A stretch of DNA of 64,000 nt, taken from NCBI GenBank assembly GCA_945643635.1, contig CALZFC010000042.1, positions 1,396,501-1,460,500 on the forward strand. The letters are read 5' to 3'. Below the pieces are notes generated by a model, which saw only the letters and a list, made by a program, of their open reading frames with translations, had not been told where the DNA came from and did not search any database. The DNA is from Allodiplogaster sudhausi (taxonomy: Eukaryota > Nematoda > Chromadorea > Rhabditida > Diplogasteridae). Shown here in pieces: positions 11,422 to 23,058 of the stretch (position 1 is the first letter of the stretch; each line of letters begins with the position of its first letter). Position numbers and translations under genes: made by a program.

Positions 11422-12646
11422 GTCGCAACTCTCCCTTACACCTCATGAGGTTACCGTAGTTTCACGCTGTTATTGTAGAGAAAGAGGATTACGGTAGAGG
11501 ACAATCCGTTATCTCCTCTTCGTCCTGTGATCTCACCTTGCCTTTTTGTCTGTTTCTTCTGTTGTTTCATTCATTCTTGGTTACCTTCTTATGTCTCTAG
11601 CTGTTTTATCATCGTCGCTTACTTGCGAATTGCCTCGCAGCATGACATCTCCGTTTAGTGTGCGGTACATTTAAGTACGGTTCGATGTTTTGCTCAGAGA
11701 AGATTTGGAGCAGTAGTTAATTTCCTTTTCTCTTTACTCACAGTTTGAACTTACTTTATTCTTCATTGATTTCCTTTTTTTCTTCTTCACGAAATAATCG
11801 CGAAGTGTTCTTCTGCTTTCTTCATCGCAAGCTTCTTTTTTCAACGTTTCAAGCATTGCGGTTCTTCCTTTCGGTCGTGTTTTTTTTTCCTTCACCACAT
11901 ATTATTCGTGTTTTTGCCAAATTATCTTATATCGAGCGTAATTAATATCCGGTTTATTCCAGAGTTGGGCGGTCTAGGAAATGGAGGATATGTTATTTCA
12001 GTGCCTTGCTTGTCATGTTGGTAGGTTTAGCGCGACATGCGTTCACTAATTTAATTAGCAATTAAAATAGTGAATCTTTTTAAGCTGTAGAGTAAAAAAA
12101 ACTCGTTAGAAAACTCTGTCAATGACTGCTGTTTTCTGCTTAAAAGACTCATTCACCTGCACTCTAGAACCAGCTCTCTCCCCTTTGCATACTGCCTACG
12201 TTGTTATATGAGCAGATAGCGCAACATGTTTAAGGATTTAGAGATATTTGTTTAGGTTGTCTTATTATTATTTTTGTCGTTTTAGATCTTATTTTACGTC
12301 TGTCGTTTAATAGGATTACTAAATGACTAGGCATTTGATTAGGAGAAAGTTAAATTGATTTGGCAATTGTTGCTTTGCAATATCCTCGCAAGCACAGGCA
12401 GTTCTGGCGCTCATTTACGTTGTTTTGGCACTCAGTCATTTTTCCCGTTGCCTTTGCCCCGTTCTCTTTGTTACTCCGGCGTTGGCTTTTCTCAATTTCG
12501 CCATCTCGTAGAGTTACTTTCTACTTCTCTTTTGAGACACGAGTAAAGTTGCAACGATTTAAAGATCTCCTTTCTGCTCCCGTGTTTTCATCGCTTATGT
12601 ACTTTTAACTAATGTCTAACTACATCAATAATCACAAGTCGGTTAG
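11422..12646. other. Intergenic region between NAA35 and MRPS2
   Basis: AT- and T-rich sequence of 1.2 kb containing the NAA35 3' UTR. Open frames here (for example 11745-11945 and 12355-12608) are T-rich and lack family similarity. A 3' splice-like GGTTAG abuts the next start codon. Confidence 0.4.
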
Positions 12647-14877
12647 ATGAAATCGATGTCTCTTCTACTCATCTGCGGTCGGGTCGCGGCTTCAGCGAGG
12701 TCAGCTTCAACTTCGCTGCCCCATGGAGTTTCTGCGGCACCCGGCCAGTCGGAAAATGGAAATGAAGTGCGTCTATTATTTTAGAGTAGAATTTTTTTAA
12801 AGCTCTTAGTGGCTTCAGATCTTTCTTTTTTTTGAGGATTTCGAAGTTTCCAATTCAGCTTTTTTTTTCGAATACTTTGTAATTACCTCTTTCTTTTAGC
12901 CCACCCGGAATCTGATTAACGAAGTTCCTAGCGCAGAGACACTAAAGACAGCTACTGTAGAGCCGTCGCTGCTTAAGTTTGCTTTTATTTTCTTTATTTA
13001 TAACTTTTTCCTCTCTAATTGCTCTTTTATATTTTTTTATCCAAAAGCGGCCACCTTAACATCTCTCCTTCCATTCTAGACATTTTGCTGAATTCTATGA
13101 ATAATTTTGTAAGAGCTTGGTAATTTAAATATCTGCTATGAAATAATGTAATATCCTTAAGTCGTGGTTGCACGGAGAATATATTGTTGGGTGGCGATGC
13201 ACTGAATCGTAGATTCTTGATTACTCAAGGATAATCGTCATGATTTTAGGCCGTACATCCAGAGTCGACTCCATGAACCAGACCACTTTGGACTGGATGA
13301 ACTCGTTCGCCTGGATGAGATGTTCGATGCCAGACTCTATCTGGGCCATAAGGTACTGACTGACTGAGCGGGTTGAGCAAGGACTACAATACTATTCATT
13401 TCTATGCCGAAGAGGAGGATATTTAATTTTCTAAATTTTAATACCAAACATTAACTTGGTCATGATTTTCTCGTAAGATGGGGACCCTGCATCCGAATAT
13501 GAAGTGGGCTCTCTATGGTGAGCGACTCGGAGTCTGTGTCTTCGATCTCGACATTACACGGAAATTCCTCATTAGGTTAATCGTTTATTTTACTTGTACA
13601 TAAGCTAAACCTAAACATGAAGTGATTTTCTCGCAATCAGTTCAGTTATTCTCTTATTATTGTTTTCTACTTTTTATGCTTGCACCTAATTGTCTTCTTA
13701 TCTTTTTAGGGCTTTAAATTTCGTCGCTCACGTTGCTTCACGTGGGGGCATTCTTCTCTTTGTTACTTCGCACCGAGAGAGCATGCTGGAGGTGGAGAGC
13801 ATGGCAGAGCAGGTAGACTAGTTCCTATTCCGAGAGAGCATGCTGGAGGTGGAGAGCATGGCAGAGCAAGTAGACTAGTTCCTATTCCGAGAGAGCATGC
13901 TGGAGGTGGAGAGCATGGCAGAGCAGGTAGACTAGTTCCTATTCCGAGAGAGCATGCTGGAGGTGGAGAGCATGGCAGAGCAGGTAGACTAGTTCCTATT
14001 CTGGAAACGCTGAATTAGAGAGAAATAAGAGCCCGAAGTGGAGCAAAAGAGGTAATGAGTGAAAATTTGTAATTTCTATACATTGTCAAAAACTCATCTA
14101 GAAGGTGCCAAACCATTACTTGTTCGTCAATATAGCTTTATTTGTTCTCCGACTGATGGCAACTTTGCTAATTAAGTAATTTTTTTTATGAAACTGATAC
14201 GAATGTTATTTGCATATACAAGAGGCATACTTGTGCAGATCGGCCAGTACTCGCACGTTCGACGGTGGCAGGAAGGAACGCTCACTAATACGCGTCAACT
14301 TCTTGGTCAGTGGTCGTGACACGAAATCGAAATCAGAGCAAAATACATTACCCTTGTACGTGAAGGAAATGATCTCATGGTCGCCAGGTAATGGGTTGTA
14401 TTAGTTTTAGACGAATTAAAATGTTCGTAATTCTAAGACTTCTTTGCAGGAACAAGCGTCCGCTTGCCCGACACTATGATCTTCCTTTCTGCGCTTTCCA
14501 GCATTGGGGAGCAGCATCCAGCAATCATCGAGGCAGCCAAGATGGCCATTCCTACTATTGGTTAGAGAGGCAGAGGAGGCGAGAGAGAGAGGGATCAGAC
14601 AGCTGGAATGATCTGAACAGGACCCGATAAAACAGGGAATACGAGAAAGGCATATAGAATAAAGAAAGGATGTACCTTATGATATCTTCAAGACCAGTTT
14701 ATATGTATCGTAACGAGTTGATTGCCAGGAGTGGTTGACTCGAATGCGGATCCGGCCTACCTGACATACCTGATTCCTGCCAACGATGACTCGCCCCCCT
14801 CAGTCGCCTACCTTCTTCGTCTCTTCAAAGAGGCCGTTCTGCGAGGCCAAGCAGTGGCCAAGAAGGAGGCAGTTTAG
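12647..14877 (+). CDS. MRPS2: Mitochondrial small ribosomal subunit protein uS2m
   Basis: A structural component of the mitochondrial small ribosomal subunit. Eight exons join in phase. Exon 1 (12647-12766, 40 codons) is rich in Ser, Ala and Arg and fits a mitochondrial targeting sequence. The uS2 core follows: LYLGHKMGTLHPNMK, YGERLGVCVFDLDITRKFL, then ALNFVAHVASRGGILLFVTS and the IGQYSHVRRWQEGTLTN block. The C-terminal part has VRLPDTMIFLS, an IIEAAKMAIPTIGVVDSNADP stretch and LTYLIPANDDSPPSV, the classical uS2 ending. The ATG follows GGTTAG directly, consistent with trans-splicing. The exon that ends at 13812 is followed by a tandemly repeated donor site (13773-14000). uL4m starts 398 bp downstream on the same strand. 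Confidence 0.93.
13773..14000 (+). repeat. Four tandem 57-bp units spanning an MRPS2 exon end and its 5' splice site
   Basis: Each unit contains the last exon codons (RESMLEVESMAEQ) followed by the donor GTAGAC and then TAG. Units start at 13773, 13830, 13887 and 13944. They are nearly identical; the second has CAAGTAG in place of CAGGTAG. Fifty-seven is a multiple of three, but each unit carries an in-frame stop just past its donor, so only use of the first donor (after 13812) keeps the protein open. Confidence 0.95.
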
Positions 14878-15275
14878 TCAGATTAGACTGAACGCCATGA
14901 TATTCAGTCTCTTCTGATCAATTTTTCGCTTCTAGAGTAGCAGATGACATCTTTAAGTAGGCTAGAATATCACTTCGGTATCTGTACACATCAATAATTT
15001 GCATGATTGTTTTCACTGTTACTTTGATGGTTGATTTATTGTTTTTTTTGGAAGATGATTTGGTAAACGGTATATTTTGCAGCTTGGGTCTTTGATTTTG
15101 GAAAAAAGTACTGGACGTTCATTGCGTTGTTGATATCTTTTAATTCTTTGTTTGTCTTTTGTCTGCACATTTCGTAATGGTTCTTTTATTCTTGGCTTTT
15201 CTGTTCTGTAGTTATCAAGAATGAATAATTCCTTTCATGGCTGCCAACTTCCTTGCAGGGAACAGCTGACTCCGG

Positions 15276-16380
15276 ATGCTGCGGCCTTCACTGTCCCGAG
15301 TAGTGGCTGCCCTGAGGCCCTTCTCCAACCCCAGCATAGGCCAGGCTGAGGCGGTCTCTTCCTCTCACTCTTCTCCTTCATCTTCATCTCAACCAGCTAA
15401 ACCTGCTGAAGAGCAGACTTCAAGGCGTCCAAAAGACTATCAGAGGTAGGACTTTTTACCCGTTTGCGAAGCAAATGTTTTAAGATGCTTTAAAATGCCA
15501 CTAGATTTAGAGGTTTACAAAAACGATTATGATTGATTTGCAGATCCCTATGGCGACTCCCACGAAGTCCGTTCACCGTGATTCCTCAAGCATGGCTGAG
15601 CACCCTCCATTCCATTGAGGTACCTACCAGATGTGGTTCTTGTTGTATTGTTCTTCTGCAGAGAGTGAATGGTGCCTTCTTTTGCTGAAACGTAGATCTT
15701 CCTTGCCTCCTGGGTGAGGGAGAGGAGAATTCGTTGGCTTTGTTTGTAGGATGAGAAGTTATCGATCATCGATCTTCATCCGAGCATCTTTCGAGTTACG
15801 CCGAGGTGGGTTCTTATCTAAATGAAACTTTTAACTCAGAAAAAGGTTTTTTTTTTACAAATTCAGCGCAGACATTGAACGAATAGACCGATTAATTGAG
15901 TCCATTCAGAAGAAAATAGCAGAATGAATGAGCTGGAAGGAATTGTTGTTTAAAACACAGAGAAAATGCTTGGAATTGTCAGGATGGATCTGCTGCATCG
16001 CAACATCACTTGGCAGTCCATGTATCGGAACGTGCAACTCACTAAGCAACTCTCCAAGGCGGAAATGCCCGGCGGAGGTGTGCTTTTGCATTTCAAATCA
16101 CTAATCATGCTCCCTCGTTAATTCTGATGATTGTAGGCGCGAAGCCATGGCCGCAGAAGAAGACGGGCCGCCACCACGCGGGCAGCATCCGCGCGCCCCA
16201 CTTCCACAGGGGAGGATTCGCCAACGGGGTCAGGGGACCACGCACTTGGTTCTACATGCTGCCTGATGCCATCCGGATCCAGGGTATTCTTCTTCTTATT
16301 CACATTCTTTCTCGCAGTAAATACCGTAGCTGATTAATAACGTTAAGGATTCGGGATGTGGAAGTGAGAAGCTACTGCTG

Positions 16381-16427
<47 letters not shown>

Positions 16428-17573
16428 ATCTCTCTCTCTATCTCTCTTTCTCAATCTATCTCTCTCTCTCTCATTTCCTCGCTCTATCACCTCTTTCTTT
16501 CTCTCTCTACGTCTTGTCTTGCAGGTCTCTGCGTGGCTCTAACAGTGAAGCACGCTCAGTCGGATCTCGTCGTGGTTGACAGCCTTTCGTCTGTTCCAGA
16601 GAGTAAGTTAATCCATAAACGATTGGAGATTTTCCCAATTTTTCATCGTTAAAATATAAAAACGACATCAATATTATATTCTTGTTTACTTGTAAGAAAA
16701 AAACGCTTGCATAAAAGCGATTTCCTTAAGCTGCGGACGCCTCCTTCCTCCAAGACATGGCCGAGCAACGGAACTGGGGCTATTCTGTGCTTTTTGTAGA
16801 TTCGGACGCTGAGGCTGTCAGTTTGGCTTTCATCACCAATTATATGCGCTCTCAAATTGTTTTGTCATTACAGTTTAGCAGCTGCTAATTGAAAACAAGA
16901 AGTTGACATTCAACACAGTCTCTAAGATTTCCTTGAACAGATGAATGAAAAGATGTATCTTGCAGGTACACGGTGGCATTCTTGAGGCAACAGCAACGCT
17001 CTCCTCATTCAATGTTATGCCACTTTTTGGTCTCAACTGCTTCTCTTTGCTCAAGTTTGTTTCTTTCTTCTTTTCTTACTTAGTTTAAAGAGATCCATGC
17101 GCCGTGTTGAGCCCCCCCCCCCCCCCCCCGGAGAAAATATTTTTTACTTGAAGAACGGAATTTTTTCACGATAAAGTTGACTTTTGATTAAAAAAGATTT
17201 CATTTGGCTTTGTACCCCCCCCCCCCGGCCTGGAGTCTTTCGCTCCGGACCATGTTCAGCACTGGATGCGACCCTCATTTAAGATCTTGTTATTCTTTTG
17301 AATTAATTTGATTTAAATTGAAAAGTCGATCTCCATTGTTTTCTCAACATAAGATTAGTATTGAGATGAGGTTCAAATGACCTTTGTAGATACGACACGA
17401 TTGTGATGTCGCTGCCGGCAGTTGAACTGCTCGAGAAACGCCTCCTTCGGCAGATGCATCGGGCGGAGAAGCTTAACAAGAAGTTCCGCTACTTGGACTT
17501 CAAGGACAAGCTGCTCGAGCCGATGGAGGAGGACAAGAAGACGGAGCATCCTGTCTACCCTCCATTCATTTGA
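15276..17573 (+). CDS. MRPL4: Mitochondrial large ribosomal subunit protein uL4m
   Basis: A structural protein of the mitochondrial large ribosomal subunit. The start at 15276 gives MLRPSLSRVVAALRPF, a basic amphipathic targeting sequence. In-phase exons then give FTVIPQAWLSTLHSIE, IIDLHPSIFRVTPRMDLLHR and NITWQSMYRN. The uL4 signature loop is GGGAKPWPQKKTGRHHAGS followed by IRAPHFHRGGFANGVRGPR and MLPDAIRIQGLCVALTVKHA. The C-terminal half continues with SDLVVVDSLSS, NWGYSVLFVD, FNVMPLFGLNCFSLLKYDTI and a lysine-rich tail to TGA at 17571-17573. An exon-like AG/GT pair near 15867 is skipped, because only joining 15803 to about 15982 keeps the uL4 alignment. CT arrays lie upstream of one acceptor and two poly-C tracts sit in a later intron. 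Confidence 0.93.
16384..16510 (+). repeat. (CT)n-rich array in an MRPL4 intron
   Basis: Nearly uninterrupted TC/TCTA dinucleotides, ending shortly before the 3' splice site at about 16524. The antisense open frame of Arg/Glu repeats is an artefact. Confidence 0.9.
17111..17227 (+). repeat. Two poly-C tracts in an MRPL4 intron
   Basis: Runs of cytosines (about 18 near 17111-17129 and about 13 near 17214-17226) bracket about 85 bp of AT-rich sequence. Length should be treated with caution because homopolymers are error-prone. Confidence 0.8.
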
Positions 17574-18007
17574 TTATAAGAGACTCTTTAGTGATGATGA
17601 TCTTCAAAGAGAAATCACTCCACTCTTGATTACTAGAGATAGTACTGTAGTCATGGCAATGAGAAATGGTAGACGTTTTATGCCCTCTGAACTTAATCCA
17701 TTTCCAAAAGGTTCAGTTTTGTCTCTCGTAATTCTTCAAGTTCGAACATGTTGAGTTTGTTAAAGATTGTTGTCTGTTCTGGTGTTATATAAAGTGAATC
17801 GAATTACAACCAATTGGACATGTATTTTTATTCGTTTTGTGCGACATGCATATTTATTGCCTCTCTGTATATTTTTTTTTCTCTTCATAATCTCTTCTGG
17901 CATCAATATTTCATCTTCATTCTCGTTTTGGATATTCGAAGTTCATGTCACTACAATATGGCCACACCCGACCAGATTTGTTTTTAGAGTCGGTGATCTC
18001 CGAAGGG

Positions 18008-21000
18008 ATGGCTGGGAGGGAACCGGCGGTATGTTGTGCTTTGTTGCTCTTTATATGCTTTAACTAGCTTATGAATTTTAGGGTTTCCTATTTGGTGCGA
18101 TAGATTTTTTTTATTTTAAGTAGCATTCTTAACAGGCTATGACAACTATGCAGCGACTGCAGCGTCTGAGGAGACAAAATGCACGAGAGAAAGCGGAACT
18201 CGTAGAAAGGAAGAAAGCAGCCGCGGAGGCCAGCGGCTCATCCCGCGGAATTCTCCGTCAGTCGGGGAGAAAGGAACATGGGAGAGGGCGTCATTTATAT
18301 GTTAGCATATGTTTTCTTGCTCTTTATTCATTCTTATTGAGTCAGCTCACAATCAGCTAATCGTGAAAAAAAGACTTCAGATTCATTGGACGATAAGGAA
18401 AATCTCAGCATGTTGTCAACGTCCACAGCGAATAGGACAGCCCCAGCTGGTTTCATTTTTAGATATACATTATTTTTTAAATTGTATTTTGAGAAAAAAT
18501 TAAATATAAATAGCATAAAAGTCAAGTTAAACTCACATAAACTAAAATTGCTTCAGGAAAAGAGAGCAACATTTCGAGCAACTCCTTGCTGACTTCTGCT
18601 TCGCTACCCGCTCCAAGGAATGTGACAGGTATGGTAGAATTTTCGCAAGTTGCTTACTTTGTCTCTTTCCCTCTCTCTCTCTGTCTGTCTATCTCTCTCT
18701 CTCTCTTTCTCTGTCTTTTTCTCTCTCTTTTTCTTTCTCTCTCTCTCTCACACTCTCTATCTTTCCAGGCCTTCATTCGCGTGTTCGCCACGAGATGTCG
18801 TCGATGATGTCGATCGACGAGAATCTTCTTCCAGACAACAGCGTCTTCGCCAGCCGCAGTGGAGAAGGAAGTGGAATGCAGCTGGAGTCATTTGACAGCG
18901 CAGACAAGCTTTCTCTCCCTCCACCAAAGCATATGGTGCGCTATTGAGCAAATTGATTATTACTTTTATTGAGGATACTGTAGTGAATTATAAACGGATA
19001 CTATAGCGGGACTATAAGAAAACACGTTGCAGTTAATTTAAGGAAATTCTAAACAAAAACATTTGAGACAAATGCAGTTGCATTAACTGCAACAGGATCT
19101 CCACTTCCACTTGAGAAACGCCGCACCAAGAGCAGCACCGATCTCGAAGCGGTGCGTATTTTGATATTTATAAATTTAATGTGGAGCAGTAATTGTGTGT
19201 TTGTATAACAGAATGTTCAGCGCCCCCCTTACGCCGTTCCCATCACTCCGATTGGAATTGCGGCAAAAGTGGAGAAGGCTCGAGAGAGAGTGGAGAATAG
19301 CGCAGAAGGGAAAGGAGGATTCATGATTGCGGAGGGTCTCCGGGCAGCAGGCAACTCGTATGCGGCAACTCCGGCGGGTGCTCTCTCCCTATCGCAGCGC
19401 CAACTCAAGAAGAACGGTCTTCAGGTTGGAAATAATCTCGAAAAAATGCAACTCTCTTTTGGACGTTTTATTGCATATTGTTTTAAAAAAATTTCCAAGC
19501 TATGCATGTTCTGCTCGAAAAGACGGATCAAATTGTCTCAGTTATCAATTGCATTGTACTTTTGCCTCCCTTTCACAGTCAAACTCGTCTTCGTCTTGGA
19601 GAACTCCTGGAAGGTCGATGTCCATGCTGCAGCTTCACAGGATTGTTGTCAACGAAAAGGAGTACTCGGTGGTCGGCCAGATTGGAAAGGGTGGAAGTTC
19701 CAAGGTGAGAGAGAGAGCGAGAGAGAAAGAGAGAGCGAGAGAGAGGGGGAGAAGAGAGAAAGAGAGAGAATGGGAGGGGAAAGGGAGATTACTACTAATG
19801 TGGGCGCCTTTTCAGGTCTTCCATGCCTTCGACGATGAGGGCGGGAACCATTGCGCGATCAAGGTATAGTTTTATATATAAAAATTGATTACTAGTCATC
19901 TATTTCATTAATATATAAATATATATATATAGACATTTAATGAAGTAGACATTTCCTGTGCAGGTAGTTGAGCTTGTGGACGAGGAGATAACTCGAGCGG
20001 CATTCACGAATGAGATCCGTCTTCTGCAGAGACTTCAGGGATCGCGGCATGTCATCCGAATGTTTGACTTGTGGGTTACACGTCAAATGATTGCATTACT
20101 GAATATTCCAAAAAGTGTCGTTGGTGATGGTTCTTACAGCTTCCGCACTTTGACTTACATTTAAAAATTTGAAAAGTATCAGCCATACATTTTCACCTTT
20201 TAAAGCTTTATTCGTAAGTGACAGAATGTTTTTGAGTGAGCTGCGCGAAGAGGAGAATCTTCTGCTCGTTGTGATGGAGAAGGGCGAGGTTGATCTGGCG
20301 ACTTATCTGAAGACGCGGAGAAAGTTAGTATCTTCTTGTTATCATTCTCGAGATTAGAGATGTCGATAGAATTTGCACATCCCAATTTCATTTTGCAGCG
20401 AGGTCACGCCTCATTTGATTCGCTTCCACTGGGATGAGATTCTCAAGTGCGTCAAAGTCATCCATGATGCAAGTTAGTAGCATTTTGGTTGTTAGTTTAA
20501 TATTTTATCACCATTTTATGATGCATGAAAAATAAATAGTCCTTATTCACTGCTCTTGGTATTTTTCTCTCATTTTTAAATGACGCTTTTATGCAGAGAT
20601 CGTGCACTCGGACCTAAAGCCGGCCAATTTTCTTCTCGTCGAAGGAACGCTCAAACTGATTGATTTCGGCATCGCATCCTCAATTCCATCCAACAAGACG
20701 AGCATTGTCAAGGTTCGCATTCATTCTTTCTTTTTCCGAGTCACTATTCCAGCAATTGTTAACATCTCACTAATTGATGAGAATAAATTGAAGATCTCAC
20801 TGATATGATTTATAGAGCTTTCCGTTATCTGTTAACTTCACAATGTTAGCTTTGCTTGCATTTCTCAAAAGTGTTGCTAAAAATTACAGGAGTGCCAGAT
20901 GGGAACCCTGTCGTACATGTCTCCAGAATCGCTTGCCGCCATGGAGGATGACAACGATTACGGTACCCATGGATACAAGGTTAGCAGTGGACATAATACG

Positions 21001-21619
21001 GTAATCAGGTACTGTAAGAATAATATGGTGTTTTGTTGGAAAATAATACTGTAGATTAGAAAGGATAGTGAAATATAAAGTCCATGTAATGTTGCTGCAG
21101 GTTCCGCTGAAATCGGATGTTTGGTCGCTCGGATGCATTCTCTATAACATGGTTTATGGAAGGACGCCGTTCGAACACCTCAGGGTTACTGTACTTTTCC
21201 TTTCGATTGATGATAAGAGTGTTGCTCTTCTTTCCTCTCTTGCAACGTTACTTTCCCGAGCTGTCCCTCTATTTATGAATCTGTCTGTCTGTTCCTAGCC
21301 TTCTTTCATAATGGCCTCTTCTTATTTCCTGTTCTGTCTGCGCTTTCCAGTAACAGTAATGTCCTTGACATAAAGTATTTTCAACCTTCAGAGCACGCAT
21401 GCCAAGATACGCGCGATCTGTGACGAGAACACGGAGATTGTCTTCGACAGAATCGACGACCGCCAGCTGCTTGACGTCATGAAGGTTCCATTCAAGGAAT
21501 TCCAGTTATTCAAAGTGCATTTGTAGTGTTGCCTGGAACGAGATGTGAAGAAGCGATGGAGTGTCAATGAGCTCCTCAAGCACCCCTATCTCAGTTAGTA
21601 TTTCAAGTCTTCTCGACTC

Positions 21620-21657
<38 letters not shown>

Positions 21658-22050
21658 CTCTCTCTCACTCTCACTCTGACCCTCTCCCTCATCCTCTCCC
21701 TTTCCTTTCTCTTTCCAGCCTCCTTGTCGGACCCTACGAAGGATCCGAGTCCCACGTCCAAAGTGAACGCGGCCCTCGCCTGCCTGGCTCAGAATCTGAA
21801 TTTGGAGACAGCATCTCCGACGACGGCGAGAGTTGCTGAAGCGACGCTGCGAAAGATACTTGGGGGAAAGGTCGGGACTTGTTTTATTCATTAATATATT
21901 CTAGCAACGTGTTTTTGCAGCTTTTTCTATTTTAAATGAGCATTTTTTTTTCGACATAAAACAATGATTTACTGATTTATTGTGTATGTTTCATTTTTGT
22001 AGTCGCTTCCAAAGATGCCTCCCTTTGAGTCTCCAGAGACAACGGAATAA
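18008..22050 (+). CDS. TTK: Dual-specificity spindle-checkpoint kinase TTK/Mps1
   Basis: Mps1 starts spindle-checkpoint signalling at unattached kinetochores by phosphorylating KNL1. Exon 1 (18008-18028) encodes seven residues and joins in phase to 18136. The N-terminal half is low-complexity Ser/Lys/Arg-rich sequence; I see no TPR repeats like those of human TTK. The kinase domain begins [14 protein letters not shown] then [16 protein letters not shown] (glycine loop GKGGSSK, catalytic Lys in AIK). It continues [36 protein letters not shown], the catalytic loop [16 protein letters not shown] (HSD rather than HRD, as in TTK), [10 protein letters not shown] (DFG), [30 protein letters not shown] and [18 protein letters not shown]. 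The tail ends at TAA 22048-22050. One boundary near 18939/19097 is not phase-consistent. It could be no other kinase family. Confidence 0.93.
18669..18765 (+). repeat. (CT)n-rich array in a TTK intron
   Basis: CT repeats with T-rich interruptions end immediately before the 3' splice site at about 18768. Confidence 0.88.
19706..19790 (+). repeat. (GA)n-rich array in a TTK intron
   Basis: GA repeats begin directly after the donor GTGAGAGAG at 19706, so the donor itself is part of the array. Confidence 0.88.
21628..21712 (+). repeat. (CT)n-rich array in a TTK intron
   Basis: CT repeats run up to the 3' splice site near 21718. Confidence 0.88.
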
Positions 22051-22832
22051 CTCGGATTCGCTTCTCTCTCCCGACACTACAAATGCATGCACAGTGTATT
22101 CCAATTGTAAATAGTGCTGCTATTCAATGTCATTCCACTAGGCCAGTGCACTCATTATTCTCCTTCCTTCTTGGCTTTCACTCTCCTTTAAATCTTTCTA
22201 CCTTCAGTTTTAAGAGGAGGTTTTTGGTAAAGTTCTCCCCGTCACAAGTAAATATATTCACGGTTGATTCATTTATATAAGCTTTCCTTATTTATTCTAC
22301 CTTACAGCCATACAGCAATCATCCCAAGATTTCTTTTACCATTCCTGCCTTTTAAACTTTCCTCATTGTCAGTACACAATTCTTCGTGGTCACTTTGGAT
22401 TCATTTACTCAATCTCTTAAAATGCAAATGTGCATTCTGTCATTACTGGATTCTCTCGCTCACTATTCGAAGATCTTGTGTAATAAAAGGAAGAACTGGC
22501 GAGAGATTGCGAAATGCAAATTGCAATCGATTGTTTGAATTATCGAGATCCGCTTACCTATTCTATATGTACCACAAACGATTTTTCCAAAAGCAAAATT
22601 ATTGTGTGGAACAGGTTTTTTTTAATACGAATTCTTTATGGCTTAAATTAACAATTTTAAGTCCTTACGATTACAAGGCTTCCAATTAAAAGCATGTAAA
22701 GCCAAATTTTGGATGTTATCGTGAGTTTCCTAGGACATAAATATTAGTTGAGATATTTCATATCCTATTACAAAACTAGGTAACGAAATTACATTTTGAG
22801 AGTTTGGTTCAGGACTATTGTTAACCCCGAAT
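22051..22832. other. Intergenic region between TTK and INTS12
   Basis: AT-rich sequence. An open frame at 22264-22689 (141 codons) is T-rich, has no family similarity and is rejected as a gene. It probably holds the TTK 3' UTR and the INTS12 promoter. Confidence 0.4.
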
Positions 22833-23019
22833 ATGTCCTCGGTGGAGGGCTCCTCAGAGTCAGCTTCAGCTGAGAATAGTCTTCTCTCCGAAGATGACTC
22901 AGCGAAGGGAGGAGGAGATGTTCCGACTGGGAACGCACTCTATGCCAGACTCGCTCAGCTGCTCGTCAGCAAGGAAGCCAATGCTCTTGACGAACTTAAG
23001 GCTCTCGCTGCCAAGGTGG

Positions 23020-23058
<39 letters not shown>

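Noticed and set aside
15867..15926. Possible extra MRPL4 exon (ADIERIDRLIES)
   Set aside because: It runs to a stop; the direct join to about 15982 is in phase and keeps the uL4m alignment.
17111..17260. Poly-C tracts as terminal repeats of an element
   Set aside because: Flanks do not form an inverted repeat and no target duplication is visible.
22264..22689. 141-codon open frame between TTK and INTS12
   Set aside because: T-rich composition like introns and intergenic DNA, no recognisable motif.
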